This document shows, in pieces, positions 8,769 through 17,837 of a DNA stretch of 64,000 nucleotides. The notes under the pieces are model-generated. The model did not search any database and had not been told where the DNA came from. It saw nothing but the letters and a program-made list of their open reading frames with translations. The position numbers and the translations under genes are program-made. Every line of letters starts with the position of its first letter. Position 1 is the first letter of the stretch. The DNA comes from Fibrobacterota bacterium (GTDB lineage: Bacteria; Fibrobacterota; Chitinivibrionia; Chitinivibrionales; Chitinispirillaceae), in NCBI GenBank assembly GCA_023459055.1, contig JAEWVR010000020.1, forward strand, positions 1-64,000, in the 5' to 3' direction.

Positions 8769-9695
8769 TTGGTACTTAAATATGAACAATATGAGTTTTC
8801 GCCCGTTCTGGGGTGGTCGGTATCACGGTATGAAATGTTTGATAAATGCAAGCGGCAATATTACTATAATTATTATTCCAAATACATTACCGATATTCCC
8901 GCGTATAAATTAAATAAACTTAAAAGTCTTACATCAGTTGCACTTGAAACCGGAAATGTTGTGCATGATGTTCTTGAAGCGTTTCTGAAACGATTACAGA
9001 AAAGTGACAGAGATATTGACGAAAAACGTTTTTATGACTATGCACGTTCTCTTGCAGTAAAATATTTCGCTGAGAAAACATTTATGGAAATCCATTATAA
9101 CTATGTTCCGGCTATTGATATGGAGCGGGTTTTTAATAAGGTTGAAACCTGCCTCACCAATTTTATTAATGGCCCTGTATACGCATGGATATTCATGGCG
9201 GCGATCCGCAATCGTTCAAACTGGATGATTGAACCCGATGGGTATGGAGAGACACGCCTTGATGGACTCAAGGCGTATTGCAAGATGGATTTTTTACTGC
9301 CGATTGACAAAGAAATTCATATTCTCGACTGGAAAACCGGGGCAAAGGATATGGCGAAACACACAAGTCAGCTGCTTGGGTACGCTGCAGCGACAAATAA
9401 TAATTTTAATATCCCTCTGGCGAACATTTTCCCGAAAATAGTGTATCTGTATCCGGTATACGATGAGCTTGAAATAGAGTGCACAAAACTGGATTTTCCA
9501 ACACTTTACAAAACAATACGTGAACAGACTCTGGAAATGTACAGCTATTGCACTGATTATCATAACAATATACCGAAACCGATAGATTCGTTCCCGATGA
9601 GCCCGTCTCAGTCTCTTTGTAAACAATGCAGGTTCCAGGAGCTATGTTTCAAGGGACGTGCAGAAGCTGATACTGCTGAAGAATTTGATTGGTGA
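8769..9695 (+). CDS. PD-(D/E)XK nuclease, Cas4/RecB-like with Fe-S cysteines
   Basis: A 308-residue member of the RecB/Cas4 nuclease family. The N-terminus SVSRYEMFDKCKRQYYYNY is the typical Cys-bearing start; ETGNVVHDVLE gives the conserved His; MDFLL ... ILDWKTG supplies the catalytic D-(D/E)-x-K. The C-terminus CKQCRFQELCF with the early Cys would bind a 4Fe-4S cluster. The start is TTG, the first possible codon after an in-frame stop, with GGAG about 10 bases upstream. No CRISPR array, cas gene or helicase partner is visible, so this is a solitary family member. A DNA repair or processing role is inferred from family only. Confidence 0.85.
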   Translation: MVLKYEQYEFSPVLGWSVSRYEMFDKCKRQYYYNYYSKYITDIPAYKLNKLKSLTSVALETGNVVHDVLEAFLKRLQKSDRDIDEKRFYDYARSLAVKYFAEKTFMEIHYNYVPAIDMERVFNKVETCLTNFINGPVYAWIFMAAIRNRSNWMIEPDGYGETRLDGLKAYCKMDFLLPIDKEIHILDWKTGAKDMAKHTSQLLGYAAATNNNFNIPLANIFPKIVYLYPVYDELEIECTKLDFPTLYKTIREQTLEMYSYCTDYHNNIPKPIDSFPMSPSQSLCKQCRFQELCFKGRAEADTAEEFDW

Positions 9696-9793
9696 ACGGC
9701 AGTAAAACGTGATACTATGTCAATTTGTACTTTTATATATTACAGATTCAGGCAGCAATACAATGTTGAAAATACAATAGTGAGGTAACGACA

Positions 9794-10234
9794 ATGAATT
9801 ACGAGGCATCTTTACCCGGACGTATATTTACAATACGGTTATCAGAGAATGATCCGGTTTATGAATCTATAAAAACTATTGCACGAAAAGAAAATGTTAA
9901 ACGGGCAGTACTCTGGATGATCGGCGGTGTAAAAAACGGCCGGATTGTTGTGGGTGCTGAGCTTGATGATGAACGGCCAATTAAACCAATGCAGGTATAC
10001 TTTCCGGATTCGCGTGAGGTTGTAGGGGTAGGGACACTTTTCCCCGATGAATCCGGTGAACCATCTCTTCATATACATGCATCACTTGGTAAAACCGGTA
10101 CATCAATAACAGGATGTCCCCGCTTGTCACTTGATTGCTGGCTGATTACAGAGATTATCATGCAGGAAATAAGCAGCGGTACCGCGATCCGTAAAGCAGA
10201 TGAAAACGGATTTCATCTGCTTACAATTGAGTAG
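9794..10234 (+). CDS. PPC/PCC (DUF296) domain protein
   Basis: A 146-residue single-domain protein of the PPC/DUF296 family. It matches from PGRIFTIRLSEND through IGGVKNGRIVVG to the metal-site-like HIHASLGKTG and a closing EISSG segment. Bacterial members are small, trimeric and described as DNA-binding or of unknown function. Nothing here fixes the role. GTGAGG precedes the ATG by 7-8 bases. A strong terminator follows 34 bases after the stop. Confidence 0.85.
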   Translation: MNYEASLPGRIFTIRLSENDPVYESIKTIARKENVKRAVLWMIGGVKNGRIVVGAELDDERPIKPMQVYFPDSREVVGVGTLFPDESGEPSLHIHASLGKTGTSITGCPRLSLDCWLITEIIMQEISSGTAIRKADENGFHLLTIE

Positions 10235-10267
10235 TCTGATAGAAACAGGTTCTGGCGTTGATATAAT

Positions 10268-10299
10268 AAAAAAGGGCGATTGATTATTCGCCCTTTTTT
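10268..10299. terminator. Bidirectional intrinsic terminator
   Basis: A perfect 12-bp stem (10268-10279 and 10288-10299; AAAAAAGGGCGA and its complement) with an 8-base loop. It has A and T tracts on opposite sides, so it can serve both the PCC gene (+) and the convergent SurA-like gene (-). Confidence 0.85.
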
Positions 10300-10348
10300 A
10301 TAGGAATATTTAGTAAACGATTGAGTCAGTGGGCTCAATCAGAGTAAA

Positions 10349-11974
10349 TTAATTCGCAGTTGTATCTGCATCAATCTTTCTTCCCTGACGTAATGCTTCT
10401 GCCTGAAGTTCTTCAATGCTTGACATAGGTTCGCCCAGATGCAGCATCATGAACTCTGCGTCGTCAGTGAGATCGCAGCCTTTGAGATTCTTAAGAATGT
10501 ACTTATAGTTCAATTCTGCAAGGCCTGGTTTATCAAGATATTCATCGTAAATAAAACCAATCATGAAAAATACATTACAGAATTTACTCCTATCATCACC
10601 GTGTAACAGATAATTTCTGTAGTAACTTACAGCCTGATAGTACGATTGACGTTCCGTAAGCAGTTTTGCAAGCTCAATCGTTGCACGCTTGCCTTCTGAA
10701 GTAAATGCAAAATTGTCGACCAGTTTCTTATATTCCTGCTCTGCAGCCTCAGATTTTGATGAATCACGGAGCGAGTCTGCTTTTGCAATAAGTTTTGAAG
10801 GTTCAATGATTTTATCGTCCTTGAGATCATTCTGAAGATATTTGATTTTTGCCGCCTTGCGGATACTGTATATCATGCTGTCAATCTGATCGGTCTTCTT
10901 TTTCTGGTTGTATATCCTGATCCGGCTATTAATTTCGCTTGTATCCGGTTTAAGATTTGCATAGCCAAGGTCATCTGTATACGCAAAGAGAACTATTGAA
11001 GAATCGGGGGCTGCTGCCGGTGATACTTTTGCAGATAACTCCTTATTTATATATGCATTAGCAAGCTCAATCTTTAGTGCCCAGTCAAGACTTGCCTTGA
11101 AATGAGGATTCTTTTTAAGATAGCCACTTTTTTCTGCCCGCGCTGCAAACAGTTTCCATTTGAGAAGCCATTCAACCATTTCTTTCTTACCGCTTCCCTG
11201 AGAAAAATTTTCTCTGCGTTCTTCAGGGATCCAGTTCAGAATAACATCAAGATCTTTCGGGGTAATTATTTTACCATCACCGAAGATCTCATTGATACTG
11301 TCAGGATAAACTTTGCCAAAGTCCTCTTTGTAAAATTTTTTCATAAAGAAAAGGGGCGGGTTTTTCCTGACAGAATTCACCCAGCTTTCATCAATTTCGG
11401 ACTGAGGTGGCAGTGAGTCCTTATGGAAACTTTTCATATATGGGCTGTTCATAAACGCACTATCCGGTTTGTTGCGCTCACAAAACATCATGGTAATAAT
11501 TTTATCTCTTACCTCATCGAAAGACTTTGTATAGGTGGAATCTTTCTTTGTCGTATCTGCCGGCGTGAATGTTTCAACAAACATCTTTTTGTTTGAATTG
11601 TAATATCCCTTCAGTTCATCATCGGTAAAACCTAGATTTGGTGCAAGAATATCTAAAAGATAAAACTGTGCAGGATAGTAGCGCTTTTTCCAGTTCCAGT
11701 CATCAGACTCGATCAGTTTCTTTTTCTGATCTTTAGAAAGCTTCGAAGACAGCACTTCTACTTCTGTTATGAACGTCGCCGGAGAACGTTGACCTGGGAA
11801 ATTATCATTTGGCTTTGACGGGAATATCCGTATTACCTTGTTGAAAGCCTCAAAGTGTTGTTTTGTAATTGTTGTTGAACCGATTTGGGCAAGAGCATCT
11901 CCGGCATCCTGTTTTGCACAGTATGCAAGAAGTACAGCAGACAGCCCGACAATTGCTTGAGAATACAACTTCAT
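10349..11974 (-). CDS. SurA/PpiC-like lipoprotein with TPR-like C-terminus
   Basis: A 541-residue predicted lipoprotein (MKLYSQAIVGLSAVLLAYC, Cys19 as the lipid site). I chose the ATG at 11974 rather than the further-upstream ATG at 12028. AAGAGGG lies 8 bases before it, and the lipoprotein signal starts there. The N-terminal part (QIGSTTITKQHFEAFN ... LGFTDDELKGYYNSN) resembles SurA/PrsA-type chaperones with a foldase insert that is not clearly a parvulin. The C-terminal ~170 residues have TPR-like helices (SKSEAAEQEYKKLVDNF, YYQAVSYYRNYLLHG). It probably assists envelope protein folding. That role is family inference. Confidence 0.7.
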   Translation of the reverse strand: MKLYSQAIVGLSAVLLAYCAKQDAGDALAQIGSTTITKQHFEAFNKVIRIFPSKPNDNFPGQRSPATFITEVEVLSSKLSKDQKKKLIESDDWNWKKRYYPAQFYLLDILAPNLGFTDDELKGYYNSNKKMFVETFTPADTTKKDSTYTKSFDEVRDKIITMMFCERNKPDSAFMNSPYMKSFHKDSLPPQSEIDESWVNSVRKNPPLFFMKKFYKEDFGKVYPDSINEIFGDGKIITPKDLDVILNWIPEERRENFSQGSGKKEMVEWLLKWKLFAARAEKSGYLKKNPHFKASLDWALKIELANAYINKELSAKVSPAAAPDSSIVLFAYTDDLGYANLKPDTSEINSRIRIYNQKKKTDQIDSMIYSIRKAAKIKYLQNDLKDDKIIEPSKLIAKADSLRDSSKSEAAEQEYKKLVDNFAFTSEGKRATIELAKLLTERQSYYQAVSYYRNYLLHGDDRSKFCNVFFMIGFIYDEYLDKPGLAELNYKYILKNLKGCDLTDDAEFMMLHLGEPMSSIEELQAEALRQGRKIDADTTAN

Positions 11975-12153
11975 CTGTAAAACCCTCTTAACCTTGAATA
12001 TATGTTTAAAAAAAATGTTAATTGACATATTGTTACTGCAATTCTGGAAATTTTTTTACTGGTGCATTGACCAGTGTGTAAAATTTGGATGGATGAGACC
12101 ACTTCCCGGTACATCCAGCCCACTAATGGCAGTCTGCCATTTCTGTTATCCGC

Positions 12154-12510
12154 CTAATTTAGTTCCGCTATTGCCTCGTTAAGTTCATCATAAATTTCAA
12201 GCAGTGATGTCGCACCGATAATTTCGATGATCTCGTATACGTTCTCGCAAACGTTGGCAATTTTAAATGAACCACCTTTTTCTCTGACTGTTTTTGTAAA
12301 ATACAGAAGAATTCCAAGTCCGGCACTATTGACATATCGCAACTTCTTGAAGTCTGCAACCAGTCTTGTGAATCCCTCACTGAAAAGTGAATTGAGCTTT
12401 TCAAGAACAGACTGTACATTGGTTGCGTCAAGATCCCCAACAAATCTGATTAGTCGAGCGTTGCTTTTTCCCGGTATGTCCTCATAAAGGAGTTCAATCT
12501 GGGATTCCAT
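12154..12510 (-). CDS. STAS-domain anti-sigma factor antagonist
   Basis: A 118-residue STAS protein of the SpoIIAA/RsbV type. The conserved phosphorylation loop is present as YVNSAGLGILLY with the serine intact. Such proteins switch partners: unphosphorylated they bind an HATPase-type kinase/anti-sigma factor. It starts 2 bases after the STAS-HATPase fusion gene stops, and together with the next two genes it forms a signalling operon. No sigma factor or PP2C phosphatase is visible nearby. Confidence 0.9.
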   Translation of the reverse strand: MESQIELLYEDIPGKSNARLIRFVGDLDATNVQSVLEKLNSLFSEGFTRLVADFKKLRYVNSAGLGILLYFTKTVREKGGSFKIANVCENVYEIIEIIGATSLLEIYDELNEAIAELN

Positions 12511-12512
12511 AG

Positions 12513-13316
12513 TTATTCCTCTCGTAGTTTTTTAACATGAACACTTGTTCCTGAATCATTGCAATCAACAGTTAATTCATTACTTAACATTTTAATAAGT
12601 GCAAGTCCCCGGCCGCGTTTCTCATCCGTTCTCCATTTTGAAAGATCGTGATCACCTGCATTCAGCATTGCCCGAAGGGCTTGCATTTTTTCCGGATCGC
12701 TGACACTTGTTACAGTAAATTCAATCTGAGCCGGATTGATCGTAATCTTCAGATCGATTGATTTATTCACACCTTCCAGACCATGTTCAATTGCGTTATT
12801 GCAGACTTCATCAATTATGGTTTCTATCCGGAATGAATCCCTGTTGCTGTATCCCTTTTGTTTTGCAATCCTGCTGACAAGCGAACGTATTGGTGGAACA
12901 AGCTTTAAAAAAGGGGGAAATGACAAGTGAAGGTGTTCATGATGTTTCTCGTACTCCCACTTATATGCATTGACTGCAGAACGTGTATCGTTGTAGAACC
13001 TGAAAATTTTGTTGGCACCCATCATGTTGAGTTTTGACCGTAACTCAATTTGTAAGGAAGCAAAAACAAGGTCGCCGCCGGATTCAAGAAGCCTTTTCCT
13101 GCCACCCATAAATTCGCCCAGTGCCGCTGAGGACACCAGAGTAACATTGGACATTTCTGCAATTACAAACTTTTTTGTTGAATAGTCGATTGTGTCGAAG
13201 GCACCACTTATTCGTGAAATGCAAAGCGAACTTAATTCTCCCCTGAAACTAATTATCAGTGCACCGCTTGCTCCCGGTACATCACTGATCTCAATCTGTA
13301 AATTTTTATGCTGCAT
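12513..13316 (-). CDS. STAS-HATPase fusion protein
   Basis: A fusion of a STAS domain (residues ~1-105, VTLVSSAALGEFMGG, Ser present) with an RsbW/SpoIIAB-type GHKL ATPase (residues ~125-265). The ATPase N-box is DEVCNNAIEHG and the G-box is KRGRGLALIKML. The ATG at 13316 is preferred (AGGAA 5 bases upstream) over a TTG at 13334. The same chain carries both a target and a kinase-like domain, which suggests self-contained or competing partner switching with the neighbouring STAS and HATPase proteins. Regulated target unknown. Confidence 0.88.
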   Translation of the reverse strand: MQHKNLQIEISDVPGASGALIISFRGELSSLCISRISGAFDTIDYSTKKFVIAEMSNVTLVSSAALGEFMGGRKRLLESGGDLVFASLQIELRSKLNMMGANKIFRFYNDTRSAVNAYKWEYEKHHEHLHLSFPPFLKLVPPIRSLVSRIAKQKGYSNRDSFRIETIIDEVCNNAIEHGLEGVNKSIDLKITINPAQIEFTVTSVSDPEKMQALRAMLNAGDHDLSKWRTDEKRGRGLALIKMLSNELTVDCNDSGTSVHVKKLREE

Positions 13317-13343
13317 AATGTTCCTGCATGTCAACTTTCAGGA

Positions 13344-13781
13344 TTATGATTCTTCACGTTTACGAATAATGTGTACTGATGTCAGATTCTGGTCATCAAT
13401 GTTAATATCCATACTTTCTGAAAGCATGCGAACAATTTCTATTCCAAGCCCCTTGCCCGCTGTGCTATCTTCAGGTTCTGCCCTGACTGCACTATGTAAA
13501 CGATCGATATGCTCTTTGCTGCCTCCCTGATCCCTGATATCAAACTCAATGTGATCTTCATGAACAAGGCACTCAAGGTTAACTGATGCATTTTCGTCGC
13601 GACATCCGTAATTAACTGCATTGTTTGAGATCTCATCGACGATAATTTCAGAGCGATATGCAAATTTTGTACTGAAATTAGAAACCTGTAATACCTCAGA
13701 TATAAATTTTCTTATTGCTGGAATATACTCAAGGTCACCGGGAAAACTCAGTGCTATCCTGTATGGAAATTCAATGTTCAT
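13344..13781 (-). CDS. RsbW-like serine kinase/anti-sigma ATPase
   Basis: A 145-residue GHKL ATPase of the anti-sigma regulatory type. The N-box is DEISNNAVNYG and the ATP-lid glycine region is AGKGLGIEIVRML. No membrane segment or receiver domain is present. It lies between the 111-residue unknown gene and the STAS-HATPase fusion, same strand, short gaps, so one operon. It would phosphorylate a STAS partner on the loop serine and bind a sigma factor or other effector; this is family knowledge, the partner is inferred. Confidence 0.88.
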   Translation of the reverse strand: MNIEFPYRIALSFPGDLEYIPAIRKFISEVLQVSNFSTKFAYRSEIIVDEISNNAVNYGCRDENASVNLECLVHEDHIEFDIRDQGGSKEHIDRLHSAVRAEPEDSTAGKGLGIEIVRMLSESMDINIDDQNLTSVHIIRKREES

Positions 13782-13807
13782 GTGTCAAAAACTCCAATGC
13801 AGTCGTT

Positions 13808-14143
13808 CTATTCTTCGCCATGAAGAATATACGCTTCTTCTGATGAGTTAATCATACCTTTTTTAAGGAGTGTTTCGATCATGCGCGATGTCATTGAAAG
13901 CAGCGTTGTAAATGTCGGTGCGTCATGAAGCCCCTTAATTGCTTTGTGTGCATGTGCATCCTTTTCGCTGGTTCCACGCATTGTGTCAAGTATGCACTCC
14001 AGCACAAACATAATCTCACCATAGGTAAGATTCCCCTGACGATAATCGGAAAATTGCTGAATCGCACCCAGTATAAGGTCGTTTAACTTATTAAACTCCT
14101 TTGGATCATCAAACACGTTTCTGTACGATCCAAGCTCAGCCAT
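13808..14143 (-). CDS. Small protein of unknown function in the partner-switching operon
   Basis: An 111-residue, largely helical, acidic cytoplasmic protein that I do not recognise. AGGAGAAT lies just before the ATG. It is the first gene of the STAS/HATPase operon, 26 bases ahead of the RsbW-like kinase. Position suggests an adaptor or regulator. No motif supports a more exact call. Confidence 0.7.
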   Translation of the reverse strand: MAELGSYRNVFDDPKEFNKLNDLILGAIQQFSDYRQGNLTYGEIMFVLECILDTMRGTSEKDAHAHKAIKGLHDAPTFTTLLSMTSRMIETLLKKGMINSSEEAYILHGEE

Positions 14144-14378
14144 GATATTCTCCTGAATGTTAAGCGTTATCTATCACTCCGGGATTGGGAATAAACTGCC
14201 TTCCAGCAATCTCAGAGAACATCAGTGTTTAAGTACGTTGTTCAAGCTAAAATATTGCAAAACTATCAGCATCATTTACTTTAGCGGTCAAATTACGGCA
14301 ACCAGAGTTTAACAACCATTTCAATATATATAAAATTATAGTACTTTTCAAAGCACTGTGCTAACTTTTTCGTTCATG

Positions 14379-15176
14379 TTATGGCGTTTTTATTTGTTTT
14401 GACAGTCCTGCGGTATCAATTTCCTGTTTCGAGATGCTTGTATCTGTTGCAACAGGTGAGACTGCATTTGGTATAGTGTCTTGCGGTATACTGCCAGTAT
14501 TGTTGTAACTTGTTGATTTTGAGGAGTTTTTTGTAGAGTCTTTTAGATTTGATGCGGAATTCTGTTCAAGCATATGTTCCAGATCAACGTTTGCTTTATC
14601 ACTTGAAACTGTTGCTGTGATAACCCTGTGACACACCCTTACAGCCTCACGTACTACCATTTCTGTGATTCTGGTACGCTCTGCGGCGCCGATATGGTAG
14701 GATGTCTTTACCGGTGATATAAAAATCAATCCGCGATCCTCACTTGTGGATGCAGTGAGGGTACCCGTATATGTGATCTGTTTTTTTACAAAATCGTAGA
14801 TATGAAGATCTACCTGCATCCGGCCTGAAAACTGTGCTTTTATAAATTGTCTGCGCTTTGGCTCAATTACTATTTCGTGAAGTGTTCCCCAGACTATATA
14901 CAATGAATCATTCAGGTATTTTCGCAGCGATTCGAGATGCGTTGCTGCGATGAACTCATTTTCAGGAAAATCAATGTAGCGATTAAGCTGACGAGTTCTC
15001 TCGATATCAATCAGGGTAGTACCGGGTATCATCATAAGTTCTTCACGCATCATTTTATCAAATGTTTTTTCAATTGATGGTGCCCGCTTTCCATTAAAAC
15101 CAAGCAGCAGCATCTCAGCTGCCTCCAGAGTAAATTGGAATATGAGAAGTACTGCAATTGTATATTTTAGCATCAT
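14379..15176 (-). CDS. Exported protein of unknown function near flagellar genes
   Basis: A 265-residue protein with an N-terminal hydrophobic signal (YTIAVLLIFQFTLEA). The middle resembles the fold of periplasmic proteins such as FlgO or the CsgG/TolB-N family (LLLGFNGKR ... IPGTTLIDIERTRQL), but the match is weak. The last ~60 residues are a Ser/Thr/Asn-rich low-complexity tail. Its start overlaps the stop of the FlhB-like gene by 4 bases, so it is translated with the flagellar cluster. An envelope role connected to motility is plausible but not shown. Confidence 0.6.
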   Translation of the reverse strand: MMLKYTIAVLLIFQFTLEAAEMLLLGFNGKRAPSIEKTFDKMMREELMMIPGTTLIDIERTRQLNRYIDFPENEFIAATHLESLRKYLNDSLYIVWGTLHEIVIEPKRRQFIKAQFSGRMQVDLHIYDFVKKQITYTGTLTASTSEDRGLIFISPVKTSYHIGAAERTRITEMVVREAVRVCHRVITATVSSDKANVDLEHMLEQNSASNLKDSTKNSSKSTSYNNTGSIPQDTIPNAVSPVATDTSISKQEIDTAGLSKQIKTP

Positions 15177-15466
15177 TTGCGGATTGTATCCTTTCCAACA
15201 GCTGTATTTGCCCTATAAATCCAGCTTAGTACCTCAGCTATAGCTGCATACAGCTCCGGTGGTATCTCTCTGTCAAGTTCAATTTGTGAAAGAATTTCTA
15301 CGAGGTCATTGTCCCTGTGCATCGGTATACCGTTTGCAAGTGCAATTTCCCGTATTTTCCGGGCTATTTCTCCTTCACCTTTTGCAACTACCTTCGGAGC
15401 GTTATCTTCATTTGCACGATAACGCAGTGCAACTACTTTATCTTTGGCTACACCCCGTTTGTTCAT
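15173..15466 (-). CDS. FlhB C-terminal-domain homologue (FlhX-like)
   Basis: A 97-residue stand-alone version of the cytoplasmic domain of the flagellar export-switch protein FlhB. It matches VVALRYR, APKVVAKGEGEIARKIREIA, GIPMHRDNDL and IPPELYAAIAEVLSWIY. The autocleavage NPTH motif of full-length FlhB is absent (AKDKVVALRY in its place), as is normal for these small paralogues. It is one base away from the FliK-like gene, whose product is known in other bacteria to interact with FlhB to set hook length, so the pairing makes sense. Confidence 0.88.
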   Translation of the reverse strand: MNKRGVAKDKVVALRYRANEDNAPKVVAKGEGEIARKIREIALANGIPMHRDNDLVEILSQIELDREIPPELYAAIAEVLSWIYRANTAVGKDTIRK

Positions 15467-15467
15467 A

Positions 15468-17639
15468 TTATACCTTTACATCTATCAGTTGTTCCAGTAC
15501 GATTTCATCCTGTGCAGCTGATTTTTCTGTGGTTTTCTTAATATCAACCGAAAAAACGGGTAGACCAAGTTTTGAAATCGCATTTTTTATAGCTGCATTG
15601 TTTTTCTGGAAAAAATTCCGTGTTACATCTTTTTCGAAATCCATAGTGATTTTAAGACTCTTTTTTACAAGGTAGTCCATCTTTACCGAAACAGTACCAA
15701 GGTTTGCAGGTGCAAGATTGATCTGGACAGTAAAGGATGCTCCGCTTGTTTTCTTCTTTTTCGGATTGCTTTCCTTTTTAAGAAAACGGACATTCAGCTC
15801 TGTCCACTCATCACCAATTTTCATAGGTAATGCCAGTATCTGCTGCTGACTGCCATCTGCAAGCGGTATCTGGCGTGCCAGTAATTGAAGGCTTTCAAGT
15901 TTATTGATTGCAGATTCAATGGTCCCGCGTATTTTTAGCATCGTTTCCGCGGCAGTCTGATTTTGACTGGATTGTGTATACTGTTCAGAAGGCAGCTTAT
16001 CTTTCTGTTGTATGGTCTCGTCGGGCGCTCCTGGCAATCGTGTGGTTAAGAACTTAAAAAGAGCCCCCGCTTTATCTTTCAACAGTGTTGCAAGTTCGGA
16101 GCTGTTACCGTTAAATGCTCCAAGCAGCTTAATAATTTTGTCAATATTGTCAGTGATAGTTTGTAACGGCAATGATGACATTGTGGCAGAAAGCTGTTCT
16201 TTGAGTGTCGTGAGCTGTGCAATACCACTTTGCTGCACATGTTTTGTCAATTTACTGTTACTTTCAATTGATTCGATGAGATTGTTAAACCTGGCTGCAG
16301 CAGCGAGAAGATTAGTAGCTGCTTTTTGATCCTGAAATTGATTGTTGTCAATATCACCCGGGAGTAATTTCAGTAATTCAGTTTTAATTGTTGATGAAAC
16401 CGTGTTGTTACGCAGCATCTGTGATTCATTGTCAAAACCAAGTTTACTGAATGATTGCGGCAGTGCGTCTGGTCGCGCTTCTTTTGCAAGCATTGTTTCA
16501 GTAATACCTGTGGAGGGTAGCTTTGTGAATGTTGTTGTCGTCGACTTCTGTAACAATGCATCAATTAATTCAATGTCATTTTGAAGCGATTGGGGGAGTG
16601 CTGGCGGGAATTTTAACGGTAGAGCAGTACTGTCAATGTTGTCGATTGACTGCGAAAGCCAGCTTGAGATTACTGCGACAGCAGCAGTTCTGCTGCCAGC
16701 CCGTTCTGAAGAAAAACGTGATGATATGGCTATTAGTTGATTATCCAGTTTCGTTAACGTATCAAGGTCTACCGAGCCTTTTTGTGATAGCAATGTGTCA
16801 AGGCTTTCCAGGGGTATCGATTGCAGAAGAGAACTTTTCATACTGGTAATTACTGATTGAAACTCTCTTTGTAGTGAGGAGCCCGGGAGCGGAGTTATAA
16901 TTTTATTTTGTGTATCACCGCTCACTCGGACTGCAATATTACCTGATATATCCCGAAATGAATTAAACTGTTTTTTTACATCCTGGCTATTGCTATTATT
17001 GTCAATAAACGCAGAAAGCGTATTTATCGGGATCAGGTGAATACCGTTTTTTAATGATGTCGCAGCAGCCAGACCAAATGATGGCATCGTTAATTCAGGT
17101 TTTATCAAAATTATGGTTTGCAGGGCATTCCTTAGTTTAATCAGTGAATCAATTGCATCTTTGGAAAGTGTGCCAGGCTGTTCAAGTCGTATGTCGATTG
17201 CTTTAACAGTTGCAGTAAGGAGTGTTTTATCTATTCCGGAATGTACAGGTTTGTCATTTATGATGTCAAGCGCAGTTTTGACACTTTCTGATATCAGGGA
17301 TGAATTCCCTGATACAACAGATTGTTTTACATGTTCAAGAATGTCGGAAAGGCGGACTGCCGGTGCAGTGTTTCTGAGAAATGTATCTTTGTCAATTTCA
17401 ATATTGTCAATTTTTTCACCGGACTTTTCAAGTCTGAACGAACCGTTCTGAAAAGTAAGGGTGACCGGATCGCCATTTGAAAACCGGTTTGATTCCACAT
17501 TGAGCGGAATAGTACCTGTTGCTGTTTTTAAGAGAAGCTGGTTTTTATCAGCGGTTTTCTCAATGACCCCGGTAACACTCATGGTAGATGAAGATTTCGG
17601 CAACGTTTGGGATACAGTCTGGATTATTGCCGGATTCAT
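15468..17639 (-). CDS. fliK: FliK-like flagellar hook-length control protein
   Basis: A 723-residue protein. The last ~130 residues match the Flg_hook domain of FliK (LPMKIGDEWTELNVRFLKK, then INLAPANLGTVSVKMDYL). The long N-terminal part is Ser/Thr/Gln-rich with low complexity, as expected of the secreted ruler. An upstream in-frame ATG at 17834 exists, but the ATG at 17639 (MNPAIIQTVS) has GAGGA 5 bases upstream and no signal-like oddities, so I use it. The symbol is based on domain and context only. Neighbour FlhB-like protein supports a role in export specificity switching. Confidence 0.78.
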   Translation of the reverse strand: MNPAIIQTVSQTLPKSSSTMSVTGVIEKTADKNQLLLKTATGTIPLNVESNRFSNGDPVTLTFQNGSFRLEKSGEKIDNIEIDKDTFLRNTAPAVRLSDILEHVKQSVVSGNSSLISESVKTALDIINDKPVHSGIDKTLLTATVKAIDIRLEQPGTLSKDAIDSLIKLRNALQTIILIKPELTMPSFGLAAATSLKNGIHLIPINTLSAFIDNNSNSQDVKKQFNSFRDISGNIAVRVSGDTQNKIITPLPGSSLQREFQSVITSMKSSLLQSIPLESLDTLLSQKGSVDLDTLTKLDNQLIAISSRFSSERAGSRTAAVAVISSWLSQSIDNIDSTALPLKFPPALPQSLQNDIELIDALLQKSTTTTFTKLPSTGITETMLAKEARPDALPQSFSKLGFDNESQMLRNNTVSSTIKTELLKLLPGDIDNNQFQDQKAATNLLAAAARFNNLIESIESNSKLTKHVQQSGIAQLTTLKEQLSATMSSLPLQTITDNIDKIIKLLGAFNGNSSELATLLKDKAGALFKFLTTRLPGAPDETIQQKDKLPSEQYTQSSQNQTAAETMLKIRGTIESAINKLESLQLLARQIPLADGSQQQILALPMKIGDEWTELNVRFLKKESNPKKKKTSGASFTVQINLAPANLGTVSVKMDYLVKKSLKITMDFEKDVTRNFFQKNNAAIKNAISKLGLPVFSVDIKKTTEKSAAQDEIVLEQLIDVKV

Positions 17640-17837
17640 AGCGTCCTCTGTTGATACTGATCGTTTTTTATACAATTGCTCTTTATTGTATGTCGACACA
17701 ACACCTTTAAAACTGTAGCTGTTCTTTCCGGAATCGGCAGGCGTTTCATGATCTCTGATCAATGGTAGAATTGTGGAGAATACAACCGTATCATGGTTAT
17801 CGCATGATACATGATTACAATGAATGATGTACAATTC

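Noticed and set aside
8769..9695. A CRISPR-Cas locus around the Cas4-like gene
   Set aside because: No regularly spaced direct repeats and no other cas gene within the window.
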